Of a stretch of 64,000 nt of DNA, positions 1 through 11,507 are shown in pieces; positions within the stretch are counted from its first letter, which is position 1, and each line of letters starts with the position of its first letter. The DNA is taken from the NCBI GenBank assembly GCA_026122225.1, contig JANEZZ010001473.1, forward strand, positions 1 through 64,000, read 5' to 3'. The position numbers were made by a program, and so were the translations under genes. The notes below the pieces were generated by a model. It ran no database searches and was not told where the DNA came from. It worked only from the letters and a program-made list of their open reading frames with translations. This DNA is from Heloderma charlesbogerti (Eukaryota; Chordata; Lepidosauria; Squamata; Helodermatidae).

Positions 1-229
1 TAATTAGTTAATTCTACTTTTCTCCAAGAAGTATACTGATATATGAAACGAAATGCTAACTTATTTCACTACACCGTTGAGTGGATTTGGTTGTAAGTAA
101 ATTGTGATGTAATGGTGAATGATCTTGATATTAAACCCCTTTGATTGTTTAGGTGGTTTATTAGATGATTTGAGGTTAGTATTAAGGAGACGTATCACAT
201 ATTCATAGTGAGGTCTACCCCTACACACG
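1..229. other. AT-rich sequence, nothing recognised
   Basis: AT-rich unique-looking DNA left of the Tc1 element. I see no open frame, repeat or splice-site-flanked exon. If MORN1 reads from left to right as its later exons show, this is probably MORN1 intron or 5' flank. Confidence 0.4.
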
Positions 230-230
230 G

Positions 231-308
231 CACTAACCATTCAGGAAGGACAGCCAGTGGCATACACACACACCCATCGTTGGGGGCTCATAAGTAATGG
301 AACGAATG
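231..308 (+). repeat. Left terminal inverted repeat of the Tc1 element
   Basis: About 75 bp that pair with 1502-1581 in inverse orientation with very few mismatches, including a short CA run. Tc1-type elements normally have transposase binding sites inside such repeats. Confidence 0.85.
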
Positions 309-441
309 GCTGACAAGCAGCTGCATGGCCAGGTGTGGCCTGTTTCCTGGGCACCCCATGACCAATCAAGCAGATAAAAGGCCTGGAGGTGGTTCTGAGT
401 GTTACATTTGCATTTGGTAGCTGTTCACTGGAACTCCCAAC

Positions 442-1474
442 ATGAGGTCCAAAGAGGTGTCCATGTGAGTGAAGGAGGCCCTCATTAGGCTGAGGAAACA
501 AAATAAACCCATCAGAGAGATCACAAAAACAGTGGGAGTGGCCAGTACAACAGTTTGGAACATCCTGAAAAAGAAGGAATTAACTGGCAAGCCCAGCAAC
601 AGCAACAGACCTGGAAGACCACAGAAGACAACTAAAGTGGATGACTGCAGAATTCTGCTCATGGTGAAGAGGAACCCTCTCACAACATCTAGCCAGGTCA
701 AGAACACTCTTGCGGAGGTAGGCATGTCATTGTCAACATCTACAGTCAAGAGATGACTTTATGAATGTAAATACAGAGGCTTCAAAACAAGGTGCAAACC
801 ACTGGTAACGCTCAAGAACAGACAGGCCAGATTAGCCTTTGCCAGCAAACACCTAAGAAAGCCTGCCCAGTTCTGGAATAAGATTCTTTGGACTGATGAG
901 ACCACGATTAACTTGTACCAGAATGATGGGAAAAGTATGGAGAAGGAAAGGAACAGCTCATGATCCAAAGCATACCACATCATCTGTCAAACATGGTGGA
1001 GGCAGTGTTATGGCATGGGCATGTATGACTTCCAATGGAACCGGGTCACTGGTGTTTATTGATGACCTGACTGCTGGTAAAAGCAGCAGGATGAATTCTG
1101 AAGTGTATAGGGCTATAGTTTCTGCTCAGATTCAGCTGAATGCTGCCAAACTGATAGGACGCCACTTCATATTGCAGATGGATAATGACCCAAAACATAT
1201 AGCAAAAGCTACCTCAGAGTTTCTCAAGGCAAAGAAGTGGGATGTTCTTCAATGGCCAAGTCAGTCACCTGATCTCAGCCCAATAGAGCATGCTTCTCAC
1301 TTACTGAAGACAAGACTGGAGGCAGAAAGACCCACAAACAAGCAGCAGCTGAAGGCAGCTGCAGTAAAGGCCTGGCAAAGCAGATCGAGGGAGGAAACTC
1401 AGCATTGGGTCATGTTGATGGGTTCCAGACTTCAGGCAGTCATTGACTGCAAAGGATTTTCATCCAGGTATTAA
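442..1474 (+). pseudogene. Tc1-like transposase pseudogene
   Basis: The natural start is the ATG at 442. The frame hits TGA at 466, resumes at 469, hits TGA at 754 (just after AGA) and shifts frame between roughly 905 and 940. The remainder reads open to the stop at 1474. The N-terminal part (469-756) has the helix-turn-helix look of Tc1 paired-like DNA-binding domains, with a GRPQKTT linker. The catalytic triad is visible: D in WTDET (894-896), D in MDNDPKH (1181-1183) and E in SPIEH (1286-1288). Exactly 34 residues separate the last two, giving DD34E. The SPDLSPIE block is typical of Tc1 transposases. The catalytic residues survive but the stops make the gene non-functional. Confidence 0.88.
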
Positions 1475-1501
1475 AGGCGATCCTTAAGTTTGAGATGATG
1501 T

Positions 1502-1581
1502 TGGTTTGTTCCATTACTTATGAGCCCCCAACGATGGGTGTGTGTGTATGCCACTGGATGTCCTTCCTGAATGGTTAGTGC
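1502..1581 (-). repeat. Right terminal inverted repeat of the Tc1 element
   Basis: Inverse complement of 231-308; ends CCTGAATGGTTAGTGCC. It lies directly after the transposase stop region. Confidence 0.85.
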
Positions 1582-1595
1582 CCCACTTTTGTCAA

Positions 1596-1951
1596 GGGGC
1601 CACGGTGGCTAGGGGCCGCGGTGGCTTAGTGGTTAAGACACTGAACTGCAGACTGCAAGGTCGGCAGGTCAGCAGTTCGAGACCCGAGTGCTGCGTGACC
1701 GAGTGAGCTCCCATCTTCAGTCCCAGCCCCTGCCAACCTAGCAGCTCAAAAGCAAGAAATTGCAAGTAGATAAATAGGTACCGCCTTGGTGGGAAAGGTA
1801 ACAGCGTTCCGTGCACCTCGGTGTTCAGTCATGCCGCCCACATGACCACGGAAGCGTCTTCGGACAGCGCTGGCTCTTCGGCTTAGAAACGGAGATGAGC
1901 ACCGCACCCTAGAGTCGGACACAACTGGTTGGGGACACCTTTACCTTTACG
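1596..1951 (+). mobile_element. Sauria-type SINE with BovB-like tail
   Basis: tRNA-related head with A-box-like TGGCTTAGTGGTTAAG and B-box-like GCAGTTCGAGACC. A body of about 270 bp follows, with GAGTGAGCTCCCATC and ACCTCGGTGTTCAG, then a tail ending GTCGGACACAACTGG...CCTTTACCTTTAC. The tail resembles the BovB LINE 3' end, which is how Sauria SINEs are thought to borrow BovB machinery. The copy is flanked by TTTTGTCAA direct repeats (1587-1595 and 1952-1960), a clear target-site duplication. The head shows a short partial duplication (1596-1626). It inserted a few bases beyond the Tc1 element. Confidence 0.88.
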
Positions 1952-1961
1952 TTTTGTCAAA

Positions 1962-2814
1962 CCCTTTGAATTACAGCTGAAAGCCCTGACTTCGCTCCCA
2001 TCTGGGTGTGTTTCCTTTCAACTTCAGTGTGGTGGTGTACAGAGGCCAAATGCCAAAACAGTTATCCTTGTTCCAGTATTTCTGGCCCTGACTGTATGTT
2101 AGTACGTAACGTTTAGAGTACTGTCCCCCATTCCATTCAACTTTTCCCTTTGGATATTTTCCAGCATGGCATATGTCTCAGCAGAGACGTGTGTATTTTA
2201 AATTTGCATAAATTTCAGGAAAGTTAAAAAAAACAAAACCAAAAGTCCACGGACTCTGCGCAACCTGGGAAAGCCAGTCTGCAGTGGATTCCACAGATCA
2301 GATTCTTAGAAATCTGAACTCATTTTAGTCTGTCTCAGCTTTCTCCAGCATCTCCACTTCTCACTGCCTCTTCTGCTTTATGTGTATATGTGTGTTTGCA
2401 AGAGTTAGACAAGGGATGGAATGGCACAGAAAAAGGATGATGCAATGCTGCAAACCCAGCCCACTATTGGTTATGGCATTTGACATTTCCCTCTTGACTG
2501 GAACCCCATTGTCCACCAAGTGGAGCCACATCCAAAATGGTGTCTCAGGGGGCAGAGCCTGCTACGCCCCATGAGTGCTGATCTAGCACATAGATACGTC
2601 CACATGCAAGTAGAAATCTACATCTGAATTACTACAGCTCAGTCTAAATTAGAAGGCAGGGGGCTCTTCCTTATTACTGCAAATCATCCCACTATCTACC
2701 AATAGACCCAAGTCTGCACTCCTGCACTTCATCACATAGCTGTTCTTACTTTCCTGTCTAACTTCTGAGATGGACCTGTTGTATGCACTTGAGACCATTG
2801 CCTATTATACAGGG
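1962..2814. other. Low-copy sequence, no gene seen
   Basis: No splice-flanked coding segment and no repeat I recognise. Probably intron. Confidence 0.4.
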
Positions 2815-3065
2815 CCATTTTTTTTTTTAAGGGCGGAGCAACGGGTTGAAGCCAGTTAATGGATTTGTTTGGGCTCTGGATCAATCAAGCAGAAGCTTAT
2901 GGAAATGATATGCTGTCAGAGGCTTGCACAATGAGACTGAACTAACCAAAATTAATTGCAATAAGAGGCATAATAGCTGCTCAGTTAGGAACAGAAACAC
3001 TATCAATTAAGCGGAAATTGCTTCCTCAAAGTTAAATACATGCTTCTTGCCACTAATTTCAAAAC
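2815..3065. promoter_or_regulatory. Candidate conserved non-coding block
   Basis: Unique-looking stretch without frame or repeat signature. It is rich in ATTA/TAAT cores and other compact motifs (GTTAATGGATTTG, ATCAATCAAGC, AAAATTAATTGC, ATCAATTAAGC). Such composition is common in developmental enhancers, but conservation cannot be judged from one sequence. Confidence 0.25.
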
Positions 3066-3140
3066 ACCTTTTCCTTATTTATAAGCAGAAACCTCTCAGG
3101 CGGCTCACATCGCACTCTCCTGAAAGACAGCAACATCTGA

Positions 3141-3170
3141 TTATACATACATACATACATACATATATAT
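3141..3170. repeat. Simple repeat (ATAC)n
   Basis: Run of ATAC units passing into ATATAT. Confidence 0.9.
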
Positions 3171-3539
3171 GTATCTTAAACAAATTTAAAAGCCAAACCT
3201 AAATTGTACATCAGAAAAGAAAAAAAATTGGTATAATTGCCCCCCTGTTGAGATCTTATTCCGAGCTCTCTGTCCCTGTGTGTCCCAATATCCCCAGAAA
3301 TATGCTTAGTTGGCAAGGGAAGAGGGCCTTTTTGGTAGTTATGCTTAGGCTCTGGAGTTCCCTTGCAAGGGAAGCCCATGTCGCCTCCTCTCTCACGACT
3401 TTCCAAAAGTAATAAAAAACATCTATTGTTAGGAAGGCATTTAGGCTATAAAATGGCTGCCTTACTGAATTTTGTTTTTAACTGTCTCTAGTTTTTAAGT
3501 AATTTCACTTGGAATCCCTTGTTTACTGCTGCTGTTTGA

Positions 3540-4135
3540 GTGTCTTGTTATACAAAGGGCACAGTCCTATGGGATGTGTCCTGGCTGCTCGTAAGCCTCC
3601 AGGCTCAGAGGCTTACAAGTATCCTATGCAGAGCGGGAGGCACATCATGCCTCCGGTTTTGGATTTAAGCTAGACAGGCATTTTTGCCCATTGAGCAGGG
3701 GCTTCAGGGAATGGGAGAGAAGGAGGCTGGGGCAGCCATAGGATTTGTCCTATGGCTGCCGCCCTGGTCTCCTCTCTCCACCCCTGGAAACACCCCCATC
3801 TACGCGCTCCGTTTTCCAGGCACAGAGAGGTAGCCAGCCCAGTTCTCTCCATGCCAGCTACAAGGGGAAGGGGAGGGGGCGCAATTTTTGGCCCCGAAGT
3901 GGGAGCCCTGTTTCTGACCTCACAGCCAGGAAACTGATCAACCCTATATCCCCCAGATGCTGTCTAGGGGACATAGGATTGCTTTCTGAGTGGAGGAGGA
4001 GGAGGAGTTACTACTACTACTTTATTGTCTTAACATTATATTATTTTAAGTGTCTTAATATTTTATGGGTTGTTTTAAATTGTTGGTTTATTGCTTTATC
4101 TTGTCATTAGCTGCTTTGAGTTCTCCGAAAGACAG
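3540..4135 (+). repeat. Probable LINE 3' region fragment
   Basis: GC-rich first half, then a T-rich tail (4018-4110: TTTTAAATTGTTGGTTTATTG style) and GCTGCTTTGAGTTCTCC. This layout is common at the 3' ends of L2-like LINEs in reptiles. No reverse transcriptase coding is visible, so the class is tentative. Confidence 0.35.
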
Positions 4136-4164
4136 TCAGGGTATACAGGTCTTTTTAAATCTAG

Positions 4165-4320
4165 CACGAGAGCTAGTGTTACGTAGTGACTGAGATGCTG
4201 GATTTAGACTAGTGAGACCTGGGGTTCCTATTCTTGCTTGGCCTAGCCTCCCTCGCAGCATAAAAGGAAGCCTCTGTCTACACTGCTCTCAACTCCTTTG
4301 CGGAAGGGTGGGATAGAATA
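4165..4320 (+). repeat. Degraded tRNA-derived SINE fragment
   Basis: Resembles the better copies at 31866 and 53831 (GCTAGTGTTACGTAGTGAC... GAGACCTGGGGTTCC...). The B-box region is recognisable but diverged. Confidence 0.45.
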
Positions 4321-4554
4321 TTTAGCTCGGCTCGCTTCAGATGTGTCAGCGTGATCGCTTTGGATGATAGACTGTTAGGCACAATCTCACACCCCGGAAG
4401 AAAGGCCAGGTTCTCTTTCTGTGTATGAAGATATTTCCCGGTGTTGGAGCTGGCCTGCTGTCAGAACCAGCCATTGCCTGCATGGAGAGAAGGTGATGGT
4501 GAAGTATGTCTGTGGTTTGGAGCAGAGACCCGAGGTGTTGAATGGCCTTCCCAA

Positions 4555-4790
4555 CATCATAAGAACATAGCAGGTGCCATATACCAGGTCAGCCTTATAC
4601 CAAGTCCGACAGTGTGTCCATCTTGACCAGGATTTGTCTGCTTTGGCTGGCAGCGGCTCTCCAGGGTTTCAGGCAAGAGAAGTCTTTCCCATCACCTGCA
4701 ACCTGATCCCTTTACCTGGAGATGCCAAGGATTGAACCTGAGACTTTCTTCATGCCAAGCTTGTACTCTGCAGCTGAGTTGTGGGCCTTC
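4555..4790 (-). repeat. tRNA-derived SINE (GTTCAATCC family), minus strand
   Basis: Reverse complement carries the head CAGCTCAACTCTGCAGAGTA-like region, the B box region (AGGTTCAATCC) and a body with CCTGAAACCCTGGAGAGC. The same family recurs at 8490, 12035, 12655, 18975, 27000, 28222, 40365, 40840, 63295 and 63560. Confidence 0.7.
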
Positions 4791-5039
4791 TCCCAGATTG
4801 TGACACAGGAAGTTGCCTTAAAGCAGGTCTGAGTATTTCTTCTATCAGATCTCAGGGAATCTGGGCTCCTTCTGCATGCCAACCATGAGACCTTCTGCAT
4901 GCCAATTATGTTTCTCTGATATAGCATTATAGCCCCTTCCTCTCTGGGATTTATCCTTTTATATCCCAGTTTCAAGGCATGCTTTGGGTTCCAATCCTGG
5001 CACCTACTTCCTTAGTACTTCCGAAATCTTGCATAACAA

Positions 5040-5400
5040 TCTCCCGTTTGTTACTTTTGATTCAGTTTATTTATAAATGTATATATTTATACCCCGCCTT
5101 TCTGGTTCCAAAAGCAGAATCACACAAGGTGGCTAATAATATTTAAAGAACCAAATATATAATCTGAAACAGAACAAATAAAATGGTGAGAGTTGCAAAA
5201 AAATTTAAAAACACACTGTGGGAAGAAAGCCCAATTAAACGGGGGAAAGGGCACAGACAAAATCATACAAAAGTTGGGCCAAATGCCTGCGGAAGTTGGA
5301 ACATAAACTAGGCTGGACCCTTGCAAGCCACTTGCTCTTGGTGGAGGAGCCATCAGGAGTCAGCACCATTGGGCATCTGCTGGGGCACCTGCCCCTTCAG
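5040..5400 (-). repeat. LINE 3' tail fragment (L2-like), minus strand
   Basis: Begins TTTATTTATAAATGTATATATTTATACCCCGCC, the usual reversed L2-like terminal phrase of reptile repeats. A-rich and then GC-richer body sequence follows. No coding motif remains. Confidence 0.45.
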
Positions 5401-5474
5401 GACATATGCACATATGCTCAGAGGCACCCCTGACAGTTGCTGTGTATATACTTGCCCTCTATAAACCAGTAGGC

Positions 5475-6095
5475 AGAAGGTAAGAACATAAGAAGAGCCT
5501 TGTTGGTGTACACAGGCATGTCTCTGTTACTGAAGGTAGCACAGAGCCATCAGGACTAGTAGCCATGGAGAGCCTTCTCCTCCAGGAAAGTTTCCAACCC
5601 CCTTTGAAAGCCATCCAAATTGGTGGCCATCACTTGACAATGCGCTGTGTGAAGAAGTCCTTCCTTTGATCTGTCCTGAATCTCCCACCAGTCAGCTTCA
5701 TGGGATGACCCCAGGTTCTAGTATTATGGAAGAGGGAGAAAAATGTCTTCCTAGCCACATTCTCCTCACCATGCTCCTATTTGGGGGAAAATGTTATCAG
5801 TGAGATATAGTATGTGAGGAAACATTCATACATGCAATAAGTACATAACATAAGAACATCAGAAGAGCCCTGCTGGATCGGACCAAGGGTCCATCTCATC
5901 CAGCATTCTGTTCACACAGTGGCCAACCAGCTGTGCAAGGGAAACCCACAAGCAGGACACGAGTGCAACAAGCACCCTCCCACCCATGTTCCCCAGCAAC
6001 TGGTGTACTTAAGCATACTGCCTCTGGTACTGGAGGTAGCACATAGCCATCAGGACTAGTAGCCAAGGCAGATCGGGAGCTGCTGGTCTCCAGGT
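5475..6095 (-). repeat. CR1 LINE 3' fragments, minus strand
   Basis: Two neighbouring pieces (5475-5800 and 5850-6095) match the CR1 3' region seen better at 52486-53250. Shared phrases are GCCATCAGGACTAGTAGCC, CCATCCAAATTGGTGGCC and GTCCATCTCATCCAGCATTC. The order suggests two partial copies or a broken one. Confidence 0.7.
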
Positions 6096-6099
6096 GGCT

Positions 6100-8110
6100 T
6101 GCAATAGGTCAGCAAGGGTTTCTGATTCTCAATGGTCTAACAACAGTGAGAACAAAAAGACTTATTTCCCGCCTAAATTGGGGTGCTGAAATCAAAAAAG
6201 CTTGGAAGAAAACAAGAGTAGATTTGTACGTGGAAGCATCTCTGTGCATGTTTCAGTTCTGGTATTACAAGCAAACTCCCAGGCTAGCCATGTCCTCAGA
6301 GGCACCTTGTTCTGCAGCTGTATGTCCACCTTCCTGGGTCACCATTTTGTGCCTGGCTCCAATTGGTGGACCTTGCGGTTCTAGTGAAAAACAACATAGA
6401 TCCCACCCCGCAAAGTCTAAGCACACAAACAGTGAGATGAGCAAGGAGAAGGAGCAGTAGCCCCTTGCTGAGTGGTGGAGAGGATTAAGCCCAGAGGGAG
6501 AAGCAAGCGAATGAGTCGTTTGCACCCTGGTGAGAAGGAAGTGGACTCGCTCAGGGATGGATCCCACTGAGATCATCTTATGCAAGGGCCTCCCCAAACC
6601 TAGGACTGGCACTGGGAGGGGAAGGAGGGCATCTTGGAGTTGGTAGCTCCACCTGTCCGCTTCCAGAGACAGAGTCATTCCCTCCGTCTGGGTGAAGCCC
6701 CGCCGCTGGAAGACTTAGTTCTGCCTCTACTGAGAGAATTGGCCGCTTGTGATGAGGAGAGAACAAAACTTGTGGATCAAGAGGCAGACGTTTCTCTTTG
6801 AGAGGGGCATCTATGGACCAGGGGACAGAGCAGAGACATACACGGGCACCCACACGTAGTCCAAATGTATTCCCCTGTGTTCATAACTGGCCACATGGAT
6901 TAACTTCATCGATTTCAAATATGCTCTAGAGAAGTCCCTTTGCTTTTTGGACACTCTTCTGGAGCAAATGTGTTGTGTACTTTGGCGTTAGTGATCTGTT
7001 AACACCTCTCTGAGTTGCTCCAGGCTCTCTGGTGGTGGTTGTTTTTTCCCTGCTTAACTTCCAACAAAGTGAAGTGAGTTTTCCACTGTAGCTAGCAGCA
7101 ACTTGATTTTTTGTCAAACGGAAGCTTTAGAAAAGTATCGCTTCCATGTACCGGCTCAAACCAGCTGTTTACAATACAGGCCTATTTATTTGTGTATTTT
7201 GATCTCCATGGGTAATGGGGAATGGCCTTGCACTGGAATAGAAATGGCTTTGTTTTAAATACCGAAAAGATCCTGGAGGGGGAAACAGTTTATCATTTCC
7301 TATATTCAGTACCTACCTAGGGGGCAAGAAGTGATGGCATTAAATGGTGAGAAGGGAAAGTTTGGGATCAATCACATGTGGTCAACTGGCAGCCCACAAG
7401 AAACAGCTGGCACACACCGTGATTGGCATGTTGTTCACTTGAAGAACCTGTGCTAGCTCCCAGGTTCAGAGTAGAAGAGGGGATCGTGCAATTGAAAAAA
7501 GACAGCAAAGGCTAGCTTCTGGCAAGCTTCAGTGGTAGTGGTAGTGCCTCCTCTTCCTTATCTACCATCACATCACCTCTTCTATTCTTTTTTTCCACCC
7601 CTCTACATTAGAGTGGCAAAGTTTAACCATCCTTGGTGAGGCCTCATCACTGCAGTGGAGGCTGCTTTGCTTACACGTCGGATTGATTCAAAAAACAATC
7701 AAAGTTGCGACTTTCTGATTAAGTTTACCTGCACTGAATTGGAGCACATCTTCCGTGTTCCCAAATCAACCGGTGAACCACTGTTGCTGTGTGCAAAAGG
7801 TACCAACTCTCCTTGCGGTTACCTGGGGTCTCTTCCATTGGGTACCAGTTAAAGAACTACCCGAGATCCAAATGGCTTTATGGGGAGCAGCACACGCACA
7901 CCCCAGGGCTTTTCCAGGGCCTTACCCCTGCAACCCATCTCTCGCATCACCTGGAAAGACTTATGAACAATGATGGGGTAGCATCCCTTCTATTCAGAGC
8001 CTCATTACTCATATGCACATTTCTCTATTATTTAATGCATTTATTTTATATACCAACTTTCTGCCGACAACGAACGGTATAAAATATAGAGCCTCAGACT
8101 TCTCTCAGGC
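6100..8110. other. Low-copy sequence, no gene seen
   Basis: About 2 kb with only chance open frames. I looked for an upstream MORN1 exon (GxYxGxW pattern followed by a splice donor) and found none. Confidence 0.4.
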
Positions 8111-8114
8111 TGAC

Positions 8115-8235
8115 TGACTCTCCCTTCAGGAGCTGGTGATGTGTTGCTTGTTTTGCATATTGCTGACTTCATTGTTTTTGTAAGCTGCCTTGACCCAGAC
8201 GAGGAATGGTGGGGGATAAATACATACTCCGAGCA
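8115..8235 (+). repeat. L2-like LINE 3' tail
   Basis: TGTAAGCTGCCTTGACCC...GGGGGATAAATACATA is the ending common to many L2-type reptile copies. Confidence 0.45.
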
Positions 8236-8379
8236 TGATGTTACAGACTGAGATGGACCAGTTGCTGAGGGACGCATCAGACCCTAAGGCCTGGGAACTC
8301 AGTCATCCCTAGAAAAATTCTTGTAGGCTTTCACTGTTGAAGTTGCTTCAGTTATAGGTGTCCTCTCTTAGGGTAGGGA

Positions 8380-8462
8380 GGAAACTAGAAGGTGCTGAGG
8401 ATTGAACCTAGGACGTTGTGCATGCAAAGCATGTGCTCTACCACTGAACTAGGCCCCCATGA
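8380..8462 (-). repeat. tRNA-derived SINE head fragment, minus strand
   Basis: GGATTGAACCTAGGACG...GCATGCAAAGCATGTGCTC is the reverse complement of the SINE head with its B box. Confidence 0.65.
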
Positions 8463-8489
8463 ATATCCTTCAACAGGATAGAGGCTTGG

Positions 8490-8690
8490 GAAGGGGTCAT
8501 AGCTCAATGGTACAGCCCCTGCTTTTCATAGAGAAGGTTGCAAGTTCAGTCACCGGCATCTCCAGGTAGGGCTGTAAGAATTCCTGCCTGAAACCCTGGA
8601 GTGCTGCTACCAGGCAGTGAAGACAATACTGAGCTAGCCTGATGGACCAATTGTCCAACTCAGTTTAAGGCAGCTTCCTGTTTATAAAAA
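8490..8690 (+). repeat. tRNA-derived SINE, plus strand
   Basis: Full layout: TCATAGCTCAATGGTACAG (A box), AAGTTCAGTCACCGGC (decayed B box), CCTGAAACCCTGGAGTGC body, and AGGCAGCTTCCTGTTT end. It faces the oppositely oriented head fragment just upstream. Confidence 0.75.
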
Positions 8691-8696
8691 CAGATC

Positions 8697-8825
8697 AGCC
8701 TTCCCCAACCTGGGTTCCTGCAGAAGTTTTGAACTACACCTCCCATCACCCCAGTCATTGGCCATGCGGGGGCTGAGGGGAGTTGTAGTGTAAAACATCT
8801 GGAGGGATCCATATTCGGGAAGATC
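8697..8825. repeat. Palindromic MITE, family A
   Basis: Left arm CAGCCTTCCCCAACCTGGG... and right arm ...AACATCTGGAGGGATCC form an imperfect hairpin around GGCCATGCGGGGGCTG. The same family, with better arms, is at 34206-34342. Confidence 0.6.
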
Positions 8826-8979
8826 AATTTAGAGGAAGTGGATACAGAGAGCTTCTTCCTCCCTCCCTTATAGCACTACATCTAAGGGTCACCCAATGAA
8901 ATCAGTGGACAGTGGATTCAGAATAAACAATGCGTATTTAACTTATGGAATCCCGCACCCTATGACTTGACAATGGCCA

Positions 8980-9090
8980 CTACCTTAGATCGGGGTCCAC
9001 AACCTTTTTGGACCCATGGGCACATTTGGGAATTTAAGAAACTGCTGTGGGCGCCACCACAAAATGGTTCCCATGGAGAATGTGACTATT
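8980..9090 (+). repeat. Fragment of a dispersed non-autonomous repeat
   Basis: GGTCCACAACCTTTTTGGACCCATGGGCACATTTGGGAATTT and CACAAAATGG phrases recur at 35262-35400 and (reverse) 40795-40855. Class uncertain, possibly hAT-derived. Confidence 0.45.
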
Positions 9091-10035
9091 CGTATAATGG
9101 CTTCCATGGGAGCCTGGCTAGTCCAAAGACAAGTAATCCACCCAAGAAACTGAGTACAAGCAGAGGAAGAGTATGAACCCCAACGCCAGTCTACATTTTT
9201 GACCCCACGTAGGTGAGGAACAGGAAGAAATAGCAAGGTGAAGAGGTGAGTGGGAGCGAGAGCAAGTTTCTGAGCAATTTGTCCCACCAAGTAGCCCTGC
9301 AGGCCCACTCCCCTTTCCCTGATCCAGGACCTAACCATAAGCCCATCTTTGACCGCATCTTCACCTCTGGCTACTCCTGGCCTGCCTGCTCCTGAATTGG
9401 GGCCCCATCTGTGGCGTGTCTCAGAACACAGTCAAGGCCTGACAGCAGTGTGCATTCAGCCTTTGATCCACTTTTAATTGGTGTTGGAAAAGACCAGATG
9501 GAAACAAAGGAACGGTTGGTTTTAATTGGAAATCCGCAGCATGAGTTAGCCAGTTAGTGAAAGGTTGTGGCCGCTCCTCCTCCAACTTTCCCTCCCCTTC
9601 ATTTTCTGTCTGGATGGTGAGTGGCTTTTCCGCCTTCTCCCGCCCCCACCCTGAGAGCCCCTCTGTTACTCTGGCTGTTTGTGCGCTTGGCACCCTTTCG
9701 CCACACGCGACTAGCACAGAGAATGCTTTCGAGAATGTCAGCGTTTGCAAACCTCTCCGTGTGTTACATTGCTAAGCAGCTTTTAGAAACACTTACCCCC
9801 ACTCTTCTTGCCATCTGGGAGAAGAAGCTGGTCTAGGCAGCCATGCCAGGGGGAGATGGAGGAGGCGGCCACATTGTATTGGGGTGGGGGGGAGGCAGCC
9901 AGTGATGCAAACAGTGAATAAATGTGAGAACTGGTAAGACGTAGACAGCTATTCTTTTTTAATATGTACGGAAGATACGCAAAATACTCTGATGCAGACC
10001 CCCAGTTTCTTTTCTACTCAAGATTTGGATCACTT
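9091..10035. other. No feature recognised
   Basis: Mixed-composition DNA with chance frames only; no splice-flanked coding and no repeat identified. Confidence 0.35.
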
Positions 10036-10039
10036 CTGG

Positions 10040-10657
10040 CCCAAGTGTGGCAGAAAGTCTGTAGCTTATAGAACCTTATGCCCCAGTAAAGAAGCTGGAG
10101 CCAGTGCAGAACGCAGCAGCTTGTCTGTTGTCAGGAGCTGCCCGTTTTCAGCATCCAACTACTTTGCTGAGGGAACTGCACTGGCTGCCTATTTTCTACT
10201 GGGCCAGGTTTAAGGTATTAGTACTAGTGTACAAAGCCCTAAACAACTTGGGACGAGGATACCTGAGAGAGCGCCTTCTCGCTTACCAACCTGCCTGGTC
10301 ACTGAGGTCATCAGAGGGCGTGCTCCTGGTGGTTCTGCATGGACCTATGGCCTGACTGGAGTCCACCTGGAGAAGAGCCTTCAGTGTGGTGGTTCCCATC
10401 CTATAGAACCCCCTGCCTCTGAAGGTTAGACAGGTGCCAACACTAAGTTGTTTTCGGTGCCTCCTGAAAACAGCTCTTTTCCAGGAAGCCTTCCTTGGTT
10501 ACCAGCCTCGGTTTCATTGGCACTCTGTTTTTTAAAGAAAAATCTTAATAACATGTTTCTTTTTTATTTTCTGTTCATTTTATCTCTTGTTGTTCACCGC
10601 TCCAGAATCTGTTTAGATTTGGAGCAGTATACAAATGTTGTAAATAAAATAAAATAA
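10040..10657 (+). repeat. L2-clade LINE 3' fragment
   Basis: The translation contains the end of an L2-type reverse transcriptase in broken frames (GTAGCTT...CAGAACGCAGCAGC; ACTGCACTGGCTGCC; GTGTACAAAGCCCTAAACAAC). These correspond to the LQNAA, LHWLP and YKALN blocks. The 3' UTR ends in an A-rich tail AAATAAAATAAAATAA. Coding is interrupted. Confidence 0.7.
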
Positions 10658-10689
10658 TTAAGTAGCTAGCCCCTCAGGTGCTGCAGCTC

Positions 10690-11300
10690 TTCTTTTCTTG
10701 GCTGCTGAATGTCATCAGAATGTCAAAGCAGGCACAGATCCCCTATTTCCTGTGCCACTGGTTGTCATGGACCAGGACCCAGAAATCTGGTCCTCAGAAG
10801 ATCCTGTCTCCTTGTCCTTGGAGGAGGCTCCAGAGTTAACAGTTGAGGAAGAGGATTCAGTCACGGAAAGGCATCATGAGGCACCTCCCCAGGACCTATT
10901 TCCCCAAAAGGATCCCCAGGGTATGTTCCCATGTGTCCAGAGGAGGTTGTCTATCCATCTTCAGGTTCTGAGGACTCCGGCGATGAGGACGCTCGCATGC
11001 TGCCGTCACTCCCACGTTGTCACAGCCCGAGGCTGCTAAAACAAGCCTGGTCCATGTAAGAGACACAGTGGAGCCAACAAGCCTAAAGGCGGCCAAACTG
11101 CTACTTACAGCTTAGTCTTGATCTCCTCCTTGTTGGAGAAGCATACAGACAACCTTGCCTGGCTTCCATCACCACTCAGAGCTTTCCGTGGTGCTGATCA
11201 TTTGCCATGTTGTGTCCCTGAGAAACTTGATCTAGCCTGACTCCTGCTAATGATCTGACCCTAAGCAGAACCCTGCAATCCACGCTACAGCGAAGAGCAT
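10690..11300 (+). other. Acidic coding-like remnant
   Basis: Frame 10698-11039 is rich in Glu/Asp/Ser (for example SLEEAPELTVEEEDS) and then loses its bias. It may be the decayed gag or ORF1 end of a retroelement. It lies directly after an L2 tail. No host-gene match that I recognise. Confidence 0.25.
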
Positions 11301-11507
11301 CGACAGACCCACTGCCTGAAACGGCACATCAATGTTCATGGTTGGAGGAGAGGGCAGCTGGGATTCTAATGCAACAGGACATCATCCTCCCAGTCTTAAG
11401 CATCAGGTGATCCTGAAGAGCCACTCCAGTGACACTGCTTTCTATGTAGCTCCTTGCTCGTCTGTGCTCCTTCCATCTGGGCAGCTTGCAATTGTGTGAC
11501 GCCTGTA

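Larger units (their letters stand above)
230..1581 (+). mobile_element. Tc1/mariner DNA transposon, nearly full length
   Basis: A 1.35-kb element bounded by long inverted repeats (about 231-308 and 1502-1581). Both termini read inward GGCACTAACCATTCAGG, and both contain the CCCATCGTTGGGGGCTCAT block. Between them lies a single degraded transposase gene with an N-terminal helix-turn-helix region and a DD34E catalytic triad. Length, architecture and the intronless transposase fit the Tc1 branch. The transposase has two in-frame stops and at least one frameshift, so this copy cannot move itself. I could not prove the TA target duplication because the outermost bases are ambiguous. Confidence 0.88.

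Noticed and set aside
3141..3170. Short-unit repeats as a CRISPR-like array
   Set aside because: Simple sequence repeats without spacers, in a vertebrate genome.
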